Origin: Anaeromicrobium sp.
GTDB taxonomy: Bacteria; Bacillota; Clostridia; Peptostreptococcales; Thermotaleaceae
Reading direction: 5' to 3'
DNA length: 41,987 bases
Assembly: GCF_025210435.1 (NCBI RefSeq)
Contig: NZ_JAOART010000120.1
Span: 1 to 41,987, forward strand
Notes under the pieces: model-generated
Databases searched by the model: none
Seen by the model: only the letters and a program-made list of their open reading frames with translations
What the model was told of the DNA's origin: nothing
Shown here: piece by piece, positions 25,117-33,008 of the stretch
Layout: each line of letters starts with the position of its first letter
How positions within the stretch are numbered: the stretch's first letter is position 1
Program-made: the position numbers and the translations under genes

Positions 25117-26457
25117 ATGATGAAAAACAAAAATACTGTTTTATATGTGGTCTTAAGTGGATTGTTAGTAATAACTTTTTTATGGGGATATGGTCAATAT
25201 AACAAAAATAAACAATATAATATATATTTAGAAAACCAATATCAAAGAATGTTTGCAGACATGGTAGTTGATTTAGAGGATATACAATCCCATTTGGCTA
25301 AAACTATTGTATCATCCACTTCAAATGAAAAGGTAATGCTACTTTCAGATATAAGTAACCTATCTTATGATGCCCAGGAAAAGTTATGCCAGTTACCAGT
25401 GGTAGGACCTCAATTATTAAAGACTCAGAAATTTTTAAGCCAAACGGGGGATTTGAGTAAAGCCCTAGCCCAAAAGAATTTAAATGGAGGAATATTAAAC
25501 ACAGAGGAATTAAATACGTTAGAAGAACTACATAATTACTCTAACGAAATAACTAAAGAATTAATTGTGGCCCAAAGGTATATGGAAGATAACCATGTAA
25601 GCTTACATGCCATGAATAGAGAAATAAATAAGGAATTAGGTGCTACTAAGGTCAATACGGATAATTTTGCTTATATGGATGAAAGAATTCAACAATATCC
25701 TACTTTAATATATGATGGTCCCTTTTCAGAACATATTGGGAATAGAAATTTTAAAGTTGGAGGTAAGGAAATATCTGAGCATATGGCCATAGAAAAAGCT
25801 AAAACTTTCTTTAACTACAAAAAAGCTAAAGTGGAGAGAGTAGATCATATTAAGTATATGAATGAAGAAAGTTATTTAGTGGTACTAAATGATGGGAAAA
25901 ATAGAATATCATCTGCCATAACAAAAAAAGGTGCACATGTAATATGGATGCTATCTAATGAAAAGGGTTTAAAGAAAAAAATTAGGAGAGAAGAAGCCAT
26001 AAAAAGAGCTAAAGCTTTTCTAGATAGAAAGGGAATAAAAAACATGGCCACAACCTACTATATGGAATATGATAATGAACTTGTAGTAAACTTTGCATAT
26101 GAACAAGATAAGGTAGTGGTATACCCAGATTTAATAAAGGTAAAGATTTCTTTGGAAAATGGAAATGTATTAGGATATGAAAGTCAAGGGTATCTATTTA
26201 ATCATAAGAAGAGAGATTTAAGCAAAGAAAGTTTAATAGGTGAAAGACAAGCCATAAGCAGATTAAGTCCTAGAGGTGTGGTAGAGAGTTCTAGATTAAC
26301 TGTAATTCCTACAGATGCCCATGGGGAGAAATTATGTTATGAATTGAAAGTAACATATAAAAAAGATACTTTTTTAATATATATAAATGCATTAACAGGG
26401 ATGGAAGAGAAAATATTACAAGTTATAATAAAGGATGATGGTGTATTAGTTCTATAA
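25117..26457 (+). CDS. ypeB: Germination protein YpeB
   Basis: A 446-residue protein needed for SleB assembly and stability in the spore. An N-terminal membrane anchor (residues 8-24, VLYVVLSGLLVITFLWGYG) precedes a helical domain and two to three C-terminal PepSY/YpeB repeats (for example IRREEAIKRAKAFLDRKGI, and SLIGERQAISRLSP). The MNREINKELG region near residue 165 is typical of the family. Two adjacent ATGs (25117, 25120) follow GAAAGGAGG; either may serve. Its position directly after sleB, with a terminator after it, makes a two-gene germination operon. Confidence 0.92.
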   Translation: MMKNKNTVLYVVLSGLLVITFLWGYGQYNKNKQYNIYLENQYQRMFADMVVDLEDIQSHLAKTIVSSTSNEKVMLLSDISNLSYDAQEKLCQLPVVGPQLLKTQKFLSQTGDLSKALAQKNLNGGILNTEELNTLEELHNYSNEITKELIVAQRYMEDNHVSLHAMNREINKELGATKVNTDNFAYMDERIQQYPTLIYDGPFSEHIGNRNFKVGGKEISEHMAIEKAKTFFNYKKAKVERVDHIKYMNEESYLVVLNDGKNRISSAITKKGAHVIWMLSNEKGLKKKIRREEAIKRAKAFLDRKGIKNMATTYYMEYDNELVVNFAYEQDKVVVYPDLIKVKISLENGNVLGYESQGYLFNHKKRDLSKESLIGERQAISRLSPRGVVESSRLTVIPTDAHGEKLCYELKVTYKKDTFLIYINALTGMEEKILQVIIKDDGVLVL

Positions 26458-26484
26458 GGCTCTCAATTGAGGGCTTTTTTTTTG
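26458..26484 (+). terminator. Terminator of the sleB-ypeB operon
   Basis: GGCTCTCAATTGAGGGCT folds around CTCAATTGAG and is followed by eight Ts. Confidence 0.8.
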
Positions 26485-26568
26485 TCCATTGTATTTTTAT
26501 GCTTGTCACCTATAAAAAGGTGAGTACATAGTATGTATTAGGACCGTATAAGGAAGTGAGGTTTCAAT

Positions 26569-26961
26569 GTGGAACATATGAATTTTATGGATATGATAGG
26601 AGAACAAGTAAATGATGATCCTCAGTTAAAGGGTTTAAATAGTTTTTTAAGTTACTATGTATATGAAAGCGATGAGAATATAGAAGAAGAATTAAATTAT
26701 ATGATAAAAGGCTTAGATAGAAAAACTCTTAACATGTATGAAAGAGACTTAGGCTTAATAAGAAGAATGAGAAATGAATATATAACAGATGAAGTTAAAG
26801 AAAGAGCTGCTTATTTACAAGGAAGTATAAGATATCACATGAGAAGAGCCTATAGGGGAAGGAAAAGATTTTATATAGATGAAGAGATAGATACAAGTAT
26901 CTTTTCGAAATTAGCATTTTTCTACATGTTTAGAAGTAAAACTTATTTTTTACCTCAGTAG
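26569..26961 (+). CDS. Hypothetical protein (130 aa), spore-region neighbour
   Basis: A 130-residue soluble protein, acidic in the first half (SDENIEEELNYMIKGLD) and strongly basic in the second (SIRYHMRRAYRGRKR), ending in an aromatic-rich tail. It is mostly helical by eye. Start GTG at 26569 with GAGG seven bases upstream; an ATG at 26578 is an alternative. It follows ypeB after a terminator and precedes the 92-aa gene by 16 bases, so these two are probably one transcript. I do not recognise it. Confidence 0.6.
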   Translation: MEHMNFMDMIGEQVNDDPQLKGLNSFLSYYVYESDENIEEELNYMIKGLDRKTLNMYERDLGLIRRMRNEYITDEVKERAAYLQGSIRYHMRRAYRGRKRFYIDEEIDTSIFSKLAFFYMFRSKTYFLPQ

Positions 26962-26977
26962 GTAAAGGAGGATATTT

Positions 26978-27256
26978 ATGAAAGATTTAAAGAAAATGAA
27001 AAAGAAACTAGAAAGGGTTGCAAAGCAATATAACACTTCTAATAAGGATATGGAAAAATTTAATGAAATGGCAGATAAATATAAAGATAAAAGTGAAGCG
27101 GAAATAGAAAATGAAATGATGAAAATGATAAATAAATTTTCTACTTCAGAAAAAAATCAATTGATAAAAAAGATGAAGCTACTAAAAAAGATGGGACTAT
27201 TAGATAGGGAACAAGAAAAAAAGTTAGATTATTTTATAAAGCTTATGAGAAAATAA
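26978..27256 (+). CDS. Hypothetical charged helical protein (92 aa)
   Basis: A 92-residue, lysine/glutamate-rich, probably all-helical protein (MKDLKKMKKKLERVAKQYN at the start, LIKKMKLLKKMGLLDREQ near the end). No cysteine, no membrane segment. Strong AAAGGAGG before ATG. Cotranscribed with the 130-aa gene and ended by a perfect terminator. Function unknown. Confidence 0.6.
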   Translation: MKDLKKMKKKLERVAKQYNTSNKDMEKFNEMADKYKDKSEAEIENEMMKMINKFSTSEKNQLIKKMKLLKKMGLLDREQEKKLDYFIKLMRK

Positions 27257-27286
27257 AAGTCAATTTTCAAATTGACTTTTATTTTT
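27255..27286 (+). terminator. Terminator after the 92-aa gene
   Basis: Perfect 12-bp stem AAAAGTCAATTT/AAATTGACTTTT (27255-27266 with 27269-27280), then T-rich sequence. It overlaps the stop codon. Confidence 0.85.
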
Positions 27287-27355
27287 TACTTACTAGGAAA
27301 TTATAATTTTTTAAAACTGTGGTAATATGGATTTATATGAAAGGAGGAATAAATT

Positions 27356-27991
27356 ATGGAGTTAAAAAGATTTGTAGTAGGTAGTTTAGATACTAATGCT
27401 TATGTAGTATATGATAAAGATAGCCTTAAAGGATGTATAATAGATCCTGGAGATAATGGAAAGGTAATAAGTAATTTTATAGATCAAAAGGAAATTAGTT
27501 TAGAAAGTATAGTATTAACCCATTGTCATTATGACCACATAGGAGCGGTACAATATTTAAAGGATAAATATAAATCAAAAGTATATATTCATGAGCTAGA
27601 TGAAGAAGGATTAACTTCTAGTGAAATCAATAGATCTAAATATCATAATAAGAAAATTCAATTTAAAGGACATATTAGATTGAAAGAAAAGGATATTATA
27701 AACATTGGACCTATAAAAATGGAAGTTATACATACACCAGGTCACACACCAGGGAGTATATGCTTATACATTAAAAAGGAAAAGGTAATATTTACAGGAG
27801 ATACCATATTTGACACGGATATAGGGAGAATGGATTTACCAGGAGGTAGTGTGAAGGATATGGCCTATTCTTTAGACAAGTTAGATAAAAAATTAAATGA
27901 TGAGGTTACTATTTATCCAGGTCATGATGTTTCAGCTACTATGGAATATGTGAGAAAACATAATAGAGAATTTCATCAGTATAAAAAGTAA
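27356..27991 (+). CDS. MBL-fold metallo-hydrolase (glyoxalase II-like)
   Basis: A 211-residue metallo-beta-lactamase-fold hydrolase. Metal ligands: H56, H58, D60, H61 in LTHCHYDHIGAV, a histidine in VIHTPGHTPGS (about 130), D149 in FTGDTIFDTDIG and the late histidine in YPGHDVSA. The short length and the GDTIF..DIGR..LPGG segment match the YqgX-type glyoxalase II-like group, which cleaves thioesters such as S-lactoyl thiols; the true substrate is not known. Start ATG behind AAAGGAGG. Single gene with its own terminator. Confidence 0.85.
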   Translation: MELKRFVVGSLDTNAYVVYDKDSLKGCIIDPGDNGKVISNFIDQKEISLESIVLTHCHYDHIGAVQYLKDKYKSKVYIHELDEEGLTSSEINRSKYHNKKIQFKGHIRLKEKDIINIGPIKMEVIHTPGHTPGSICLYIKKEKVIFTGDTIFDTDIGRMDLPGGSVKDMAYSLDKLDKKLNDEVTIYPGHDVSATMEYVRKHNREFHQYKK

Positions 27992-27993
27992 TA

Positions 27994-28024
27994 AAAAGGC
28001 GGTTAGGCATATAACCGCCTTTTA
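27994..28024. terminator. Bidirectional terminator
   Basis: Perfect 12-bp stem AAAAGGCGGTTA/TAACCGCCTTTT (27994-28005 with 28012-28023) between convergent genes. Confidence 0.85.
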
Positions 28025-28037
28025 AATATATGGATAT

Positions 28038-28190
28038 TTATTTTTCCATAATCATGAAAAATGCAGAATTATTTTCACTTTTGAACTTTGAGTTAAATTC
28101 CTTTTCGAAAGTTTGAATTAGGGACAATTGTTCTTCAGTTAAATTTGCATAATTTAATGAAGAAAGAGAATTCAAATAATCTTTATTCAT
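28038..28190 (-). CDS. Small hypothetical protein (50 aa)
   Basis: A 50-residue soluble protein that begins MNKDYLNSLSSLNYANLTEE and ends FFMIMEK. The ATG at 28190 has a textbook AAGGAGGAA seven bases upstream; the longer frame from 28226 would start before that site and is rejected. It looks like one amphipathic helical hairpin. No known function. Confidence 0.6.
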   Translation of the reverse strand: MNKDYLNSLSSLNYANLTEEQLSLIQTFEKEFNSKFKSENNSAFFMIMEK

Positions 28191-28361
28191 GAAAATTCCT
28201 CCTTGTATATTAGGTAGTGTTTCCAAGTGAATTTAAAAATAATATATAAATATATGGGTAAAAAATAAATAAATATTAAAATTTTTCTTTTCATTATAAA
28301 AAGTACAAAAATAGGTAAAAATATTAAAAAATTTTAACTATTAAGAGGAGTGTACTAAGTA

Positions 28362-29594
28362 ATGGAAAGTATAATAGATAGATTTTTCAAATATGTGGAA
28401 TATGAGACCACATCAGATGAAAATTCAGATACGTGTCCCAGTTCTAAGAGTCAATGTAGGTTTGCTAAACTGTTGAAGGATGAATTAGAATACATAGGTC
28501 TTACCCATGTATACATGGATGAGTTTGGTTATGTATATGGCACCATAGAGGCAAATACTAAAAGGGAAGTTCCAACTATTGGATTTATTGCCCATATGGA
28601 TACAAGTCCTGATACTAGTGGAAAGGATGTGAAACCTAAAATAATTAAGGAGTATGATGGTGGAAAAATTCTATTAAACGAAGAAAAAAATATTGTATTG
28701 TGTCCTAAAGAATTTCCAGAACTTAAAAATTATGTGGGACAAGATATTATAACTACAGATGGAACAACCCTTTTAGGAGCAGATGACAAGGCTGGAATAG
28801 CTGAAATAGTCACTGCCATGGAATATATAATCAATAATCCAAATATAAAACATGGGAAAATAAAAGTTGCTTTTACTCCTGATGAAGAAATTGGAAGAGG
28901 AGCAGATCGGTTTAATGTGGAAAAGTTTAATGCAAAATATGCATACACCATAGATGGAGGGGAAATTGGTGAATTAGAATATGAAAATTTTAATGGAGCA
29001 TATGCAAAGATAAAAATAAAGGGAGTAAATGTTCATCCTGGTATTGGAAAAAATAAAATGAAAAACTCCATTCTTATGGGTATGGAATTAAATTCCATAA
29101 TATCTTCAAAGGAAAGGCCTGCCAATACAGAAAAGTATGAAGGTTTTTATCATTTAAATCATATAAGGGGAAATGTTGAAAACACAGAGATGTATTATAT
29201 TATTAGGGATCATAGTATGGAAGAATTTAAAGAAAAAAAGAATAGAATTGAGAAAATTGTAAACTATATAAATGATAAGTATGGTGAAAATACAATTAGT
29301 TTAGAAATGAAAGATCAATATTATAATATGAGGGAAAAAATTGAACCAGTTATGGAAGTAGTTAATATTGCTAAAGTAGCTATGGAACAAGTTGGTATAA
29401 AGCCTAAGATAAAACCAATAAGAGGAGGCACAGACGGAGCAAGATTATCATTTATGGGATTACCTTGCCCTAATATATTCACTGGAGGTCACAATTTTCA
29501 TGGAAGGTTTGAATATATTCCCGTACAGTCCATGTTAAGAGCAGTTGAAACAATTGTAAAAATTGTCCAGCTATATGAAGAGAATGTTAGATAA
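28362..29594 (+). CDS. pepT: Peptidase T
   Basis: A 410-residue cytoplasmic M20B tripeptide aminopeptidase with two zinc ions. Ligands and catalytic residues: H78 and D80 in FIAHMDTSPD, D141 in LLGADDKAG, E175/E176 in FTPDEEIGRG, D198-region DGGEIG, and the C-terminal histidine in GGHNFHGRFE. The arginine in IRGGTDGARLSFMG binds the peptide. Length is normal. It releases the N-terminal residue from tripeptides, which fits an amino-acid-fermenting anaerobe. Start ATG with AAGAGGAG upstream; single gene. Confidence 0.92.
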   Translation: MESIIDRFFKYVEYETTSDENSDTCPSSKSQCRFAKLLKDELEYIGLTHVYMDEFGYVYGTIEANTKREVPTIGFIAHMDTSPDTSGKDVKPKIIKEYDGGKILLNEEKNIVLCPKEFPELKNYVGQDIITTDGTTLLGADDKAGIAEIVTAMEYIINNPNIKHGKIKVAFTPDEEIGRGADRFNVEKFNAKYAYTIDGGEIGELEYENFNGAYAKIKIKGVNVHPGIGKNKMKNSILMGMELNSIISSKERPANTEKYEGFYHLNHIRGNVENTEMYYIIRDHSMEEFKEKKNRIEKIVNYINDKYGENTISLEMKDQYYNMREKIEPVMEVVNIAKVAMEQVGIKPKIKPIRGGTDGARLSFMGLPCPNIFTGGHNFHGRFEYIPVQSMLRAVETIVKIVQLYEENVR

Positions 29595-29607
29595 ATAACA
29601 TAAATCG

Positions 29608-29724
29608 TCAATTATCTATGTGATGTCTAATCTTATATTGTCTTTCCCTTTCCATTCGGTTTAAGGCGGAAATGTACCTAATGACAAGAACAATTAATAT
29701 TAAACCAATTAAACGTATCAACAT
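29608..29724 (-). CDS. Membrane micro-ORF (38 aa)
   Basis: A 38-residue frame: MLIRLIGLILIVLVIRYISA, one membrane helix, then a polar basic tail (LNRMERERQYKIRHH) ending IDN. GAGGTGATG lies seven to eight bases before the ATG. It converges on pepT with 13 bases between the stops. Its size and N-in, single-helix shape resemble small membrane regulators, but I know no family. Confidence 0.5.
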   Translation of the reverse strand: MLIRLIGLILIVLVIRYISALNRMERERQYKIRHHIDN

Positions 29725-29837
29725 CAAACATCACCTCATGAAAGAAAAATTTTGTTAAAAAAATAACTATATGTATATAATACCATACATTGGAAATTAA
29801 TTCAAAGTATTTCATATATTTTCTAGGAGGGCTAAGG

Positions 29838-30041
29838 ATGGATAGAGACTATGTAATTTATGCACATAATGATATATCTAGTCCCATGAGCAGGGACGAG
29901 GCCATAGCAAAGGTAAAGGAATATGCACATAAAGGAATAGATGCCTATATAATGTCTCGAGAAGAAGGAGAAAGAGTAAAATTTTCAAATGAATTTAATA
30001 CACCTGAGTGGACTAATGAAGGTGCTTATAAGAAAGATTAG
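29838..30041 (+). CDS. Small hypothetical protein (67 aa)
   Basis: A 67-residue soluble protein starting MDRDYVIYAHNDISSPMSRD, with a helix (EAIAKVKEYAHKGIDAY) followed by a short strand, a pattern reminiscent of a half SPOR-like fold. The ATG at 29838 follows TAGGAGGGC; a longer frame from 29790 is unlikely. The last codons lie inside a perfect palindromic terminator. Function unknown. Confidence 0.6.
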   Translation: MDRDYVIYAHNDISSPMSRDEAIAKVKEYAHKGIDAYIMSREEGERVKFSNEFNTPEWTNEGAYKKD

Positions 30042-30066
30042 CCAATTGGCTAATCTTTCTTTTTTA
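30031..30066 (+). terminator. Terminator overlapping the 3' end of the 67-aa gene
   Basis: AGAAAGATTAGCCAA directly followed by TTGGCTAATCTTTCT, a perfect 30-bp palindrome (30031-30060), then five Ts. The stop codon TAG is in its left arm. Confidence 0.85.
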
Positions 30067-30178
30067 GGCACATCAAAAAAATATGTTAAGGAAATGTTAA
30101 AAAAAATAAAAGGTATTTTACTAGGGTAAAAAATATGATATAGTTTACAGGAACATTCATTTTGAAGGGGTGATAGGT

Positions 30179-31057
30179 ATGAAAAAAACAGTGAAAGATA
30201 TAGTAATTGATTATTTATTTATTTTCATTGGGTGCGTTTTAATGGCTTTTGCCATAACGTCCATATTAAAGCCTAATAACTTGGTAACAGGTGGTATTAC
30301 AGGAATATCTATTATAGCCGATAGGGTAATTCACATTAAGTACACATATGTATATTATGTATTATCCCTAGTAGTATTAGTTAGTTCATTTATATTTTTA
30401 GGAAAGAAAGATGGAATGAAAATAATAGTTTTATCCGTTTGTTTTCCGGTTATATTAATGATATTAGAAGAAATTAATATTATGTTTATAGAAAATGATT
30501 TAATATTAGCATCCATATATTATGGTGTCATATCTGGAGTAGGATGTGGAGTTGTTTTAAAAAGAGGATTTTCATTCGGAGGAACAGATACTATAGCTAA
30601 AATATTGCACAAAAGAATACTTCCCTTCGTAAGTATGAGTCAGATATTGCTGGTAATGGATACTATGGTTATAGCCACATCGGCCATAGTCTATGATATG
30701 AATATAGCCCTTTACGCCATAGTAACTCAGTTCATATTTGTAAAGGCAATGGATGCCGTATTATTTGGATTAAAGGCAAAGAAAATCAAGCTTGAAATAA
30801 TAAGTAAAGAATATGAAGAAATAATAGGATACATTTTAAATAAAATACATAGGGGTGTAAGCACATATGATATAAAGGGTGCTTATACGGATGAAAGTAG
30901 AATAAAGATAATATGTATATGTAGTCCACGTGATGTAATAATGATAAAAAATTTCATAGCTAAAGTGGATCCACATGCCTTTTTATATGGAGTTTCAATA
31001 AATTCTGTATGGGGTGAAGGTGCAGATTTTGAATCTTTATTAGAAGATAATATGTAA
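30179..31057 (+). CDS. YitT family membrane protein
   Basis: A 292-residue protein: five to six membrane segments in residues 10-200 (YLFIFIGCVLMAFAITSIL; NNLVTGGITGISII; GVISGVGCGVVLKRGFSFGGTDTIAKIL), then a cytoplasmic DUF2179 domain (about 210-290) with RGVSTYDIKGAYT and ICICSPRDVIMIKNFI. The family is widespread in Firmicutes and its transport role is not settled. The ATG at 30179 is eight bases after GAAGGGG; the GTG at 30170 overlaps that site. Single gene. Confidence 0.85.
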   Translation: MKKTVKDIVIDYLFIFIGCVLMAFAITSILKPNNLVTGGITGISIIADRVIHIKYTYVYYVLSLVVLVSSFIFLGKKDGMKIIVLSVCFPVILMILEEINIMFIENDLILASIYYGVISGVGCGVVLKRGFSFGGTDTIAKILHKRILPFVSMSQILLVMDTMVIATSAIVYDMNIALYAIVTQFIFVKAMDAVLFGLKAKKIKLEIISKEYEEIIGYILNKIHRGVSTYDIKGAYTDESRIKIICICSPRDVIMIKNFIAKVDPHAFLYGVSINSVWGEGADFESLLEDNM

Positions 31058-31065
31058 AAAGTCGT

Positions 31066-31192
31066 AGGATCTAGGATTCGTTATGGAACCTTATGGTTCC
31101 CTTCGACGATTGCTATCGCAATCTGAACACCCTCCTTTAAAGAGGCAGGGGAATTCTTCCCCCACACCCCCTTATTTTTTTACTTATCCACA
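31066..31192. other. GC-rich cluster of short hairpins
   Basis: In an AT-rich surround, this stretch holds GGAACC-TTAT-GGTTCC, GATTGC-TATC-GCAATC and GGGGAA-TTC-TTCCCC in a row. At 31184-31192 there is a perfect DnaA box, TTATCCACA. I see no ORF. It could be a short structured RNA or a decayed repeat unit. Confidence 0.35.
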
Positions 31193-31224
31193 GTCTTAAG
31201 AAATTTATAATTTCCTATAGCGTA

Positions 31225-31261
31225 AAAAAGGGATGGCTATCATTAATAGCCGTCTCTTTTT
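31225..31261. terminator. Terminator after the PTS-like gene
   Basis: Imperfect stem AAAAAGGGATGGCTA (31225-31239) with TAGCCGTCTCTTTTT (31247-31261), next to the stop of the minus-strand PTS_EIIC_2 gene. Confidence 0.65.
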
Positions 31262-31264
31262 ATC

Positions 31265-32263
31265 CTATAGTTTCATATCTCCAAATTTTATTAAACCTAC
31301 TTTTCTCATATATTCAGATATGAAAAAGCATATTAGGCCAGGTAATAGGAAATGAAGAATTCCTATTCCATATAAACTAGCCTTTCCCATTGTGTCTAAT
31401 GTGGCAAATTGTCCAACTAATCCGCTTGTTCCCATTCCAGCACCTATCTTATTATTAGTCATTTTAAATACTAAGGTGGACAAGGGTCCTAAAATAGCAG
31501 AAGTAATTATTTGAGGAAGCCATATCCAAGGATTTTTTATTATATTGGGAACTTGCAACATGGAAGTTCCTAGTCCTTGGGAAATTAAACCGCCAAACTT
31601 ATTTTCTCTGTAGCTAGAGACGGCAAAACCTATCATTTGACATGCACATCCTACGGTGGCTGCACCAGCTGCTAGACCACTTAAACCAAGGGAAATAGAT
31701 AAAGCAGCACTACTAATAGGCAAGGTTAGTATTATTCCCATGAAAACTGCCACTAATATGCCCATTGGTAATGGATGAAGCTCTGTTAAGGTATTTATGA
31801 AATACCCAAGATATGTCATGAATCTAGAAATAATAGGAGCTATAGTGGTAGCTATAATAGTTCCAGATATAATGGTAGTAAGTGGAATAAGAATTATATC
31901 TAGTTTAGTTTTCCCCTGTACTACTTTAGACATTTCAGCCCCTACTAAAGAAGCTATCAGGGCACCTACTGGCTCACCTATGTGTAAGATAGGTGTAGAA
32001 TCAGTAAAGGTTATTGTATTGGCTCCTAGGGCTCCGGCTATGATGGAAGAAAAAATACCTAGGGGAGAAGCATTTACACTATAGGCCACACCTGCACCTA
32101 TGGCAGGCCCCATCATATATTGGCTAATTTTACCACCTAAAAGTAAAGGACCCAAGTTCGTATAGGTTCCTATTTGTTTTAATATAAGGCCAATTATGAG
32201 AGAAGAAAATAAACCTAAAGCCATTCCGTTTAAAACTTTTGTTATGTAATCTTTTAATTTCAT
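31265..32263 (-). CDS. PTS_EIIC_2 family membrane protein (PTS IIC-like)
   Basis: A 332-residue, very hydrophobic membrane protein with about nine segments, rich in glycine (GPAIGAGVAYSVNASPLGIF, GIILTLPISSAALSISLGL, GAGMGTSGLVGQ). It belongs to the EIIC_2 group, which is only distantly like sugar-PTS IIC subunits; no IIA or IIB is fused or nearby, so phosphotransfer is doubtful. Start ATG 32263, behind TGGAGGT. It lies 70 bases downstream of a NiaR-type nicotinate-sensing regulator on the same strand, with an operator-like TGTCTTGTCA in the gap. Transport of a pyridine or other NAD precursor is a reasonable but untested reading. Confidence 0.75.
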   Translation of the reverse strand: MKLKDYITKVLNGMALGLFSSLIIGLILKQIGTYTNLGPLLLGGKISQYMMGPAIGAGVAYSVNASPLGIFSSIIAGALGANTITFTDSTPILHIGEPVGALIASLVGAEMSKVVQGKTKLDIILIPLTTIISGTIIATTIAPIISRFMTYLGYFINTLTELHPLPMGILVAVFMGIILTLPISSAALSISLGLSGLAAGAATVGCACQMIGFAVSSYRENKFGGLISQGLGTSMLQVPNIIKNPWIWLPQIITSAILGPLSTLVFKMTNNKIGAGMGTSGLVGQFATLDTMGKASLYGIGILHFLLPGLICFFISEYMRKVGLIKFGDMKL

Positions 32264-32283
32264 TTTTATACCTCCAGAGTACA

Positions 32284-32302
32284 TACATGTGTCTTGTCAC
32301 GT
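32284..32302 (-). promoter_or_regulatory. Candidate NiaR operator
   Basis: On the plus strand ACATGTGTCTTGTCACGT: it contains the direct repeat TGTCT-TGTCA and the near-palindrome GTGTCTTGTCAC. It is just upstream of the ribosome site of the PTS_EIIC_2 gene. The match to the NiaR site is from memory and not checked. Confidence 0.4.
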
Positions 32303-32333
32303 AGTATTAAAAAATATTATGAATATGTACAAA

Positions 32334-32846
32334 TTATTTACTTATTAAGTAATGTTTATTCTTTAAAGAATCTACTATTTTGTTATATATAGTTATATTA
32401 GGTATTTCTATAGTATGGAAATGAATCCCATCTGTTAAAGTAAAAAGGGGTTGAGCTTTTTTTTCTTCCACTGATTTAATAAATTCATCTAATTCAAATT
32501 TAGAACCTATTAGAAGGGGGGTCTTAATTTCACCATAAACTGGGTGGTTAACGATTATATCTAGTATTTTACCACCTAATTCTATGATTGTATTAAGTTC
32601 ATCTTCTAGTTCATGAGTGCCGTTATGTTTGCACTTTATAATCTTTAGGATTTTGTCATCATTTAATATAACATAGCCATTTGAGGTTGCAAGGATATGT
32701 ATTCCACGAGCCCGCAAAAGGGCTATGTCTTGTACAATAACTTGTCTACTTACTTTAAATTCTTTGGCAAACTCAGAGCCTGTTATTGGTCCTTTAGATT
32801 GTATAAGCAAGTTTAGTAATGATTCTCTTCTTTCTTGAGATTTCAC
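32334..32846 (-). CDS. NiaR-type transcriptional repressor (HTH_11 plus 3H domain)
   Basis: A 170-residue regulator of the NiaR (YrxA) family, which represses NAD-synthesis or niacin-uptake genes when nicotinate is plentiful. N-terminal winged helix (residues 1-60, PITGSEFAKEFKVSRQVIVQDI), then the 3H domain with its metal and ligand histidines in NGTHELEDEL, VNHPVYGEIK and DGIHFHTIE. Length is standard. GTG start with GGGAG eight bases upstream. It is followed by the PTS_EIIC_2 gene, its likely target. Confidence 0.87.
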   Translation of the reverse strand: MKSQERRESLLNLLIQSKGPITGSEFAKEFKVSRQVIVQDIALLRARGIHILATSNGYVILNDDKILKIIKCKHNGTHELEDELNTIIELGGKILDIIVNHPVYGEIKTPLLIGSKFELDEFIKSVEEKKAQPLFTLTDGIHFHTIEIPNITIYNKIVDSLKNKHYLISK

Positions 32847-32980
32847 GGGTAAGACTCCCTTCTAATGACTAAGATTATTTTACCTATTAAAATGCCATAT
32901 TTTAAGTAATTATTATTACGTCCTATAAGTATAACATATGGAAAAATTTATCGCAATATTGAGAAAATTACATATGAAAA

Positions 32981-33002
32981 TAGCAGGGGAAAACCCCTGC
33001 TA
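32981..33002 (-). terminator. Terminator of the interrupted lipoprotein gene
   Basis: Perfect 9-bp stem TAGCAGGGG/CCCCTGCTA with a 4-base loop, just past the minus-strand stop at 33009, followed on that strand by TTTT. Confidence 0.75.
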
Positions 33003-33008
33003 AATTAT

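Noticed and set aside
31184-31192. Replication origin
   Set aside because: A single DnaA box without dnaA/dnaN, a box cluster or an AT-rich unwinding region is not an origin.
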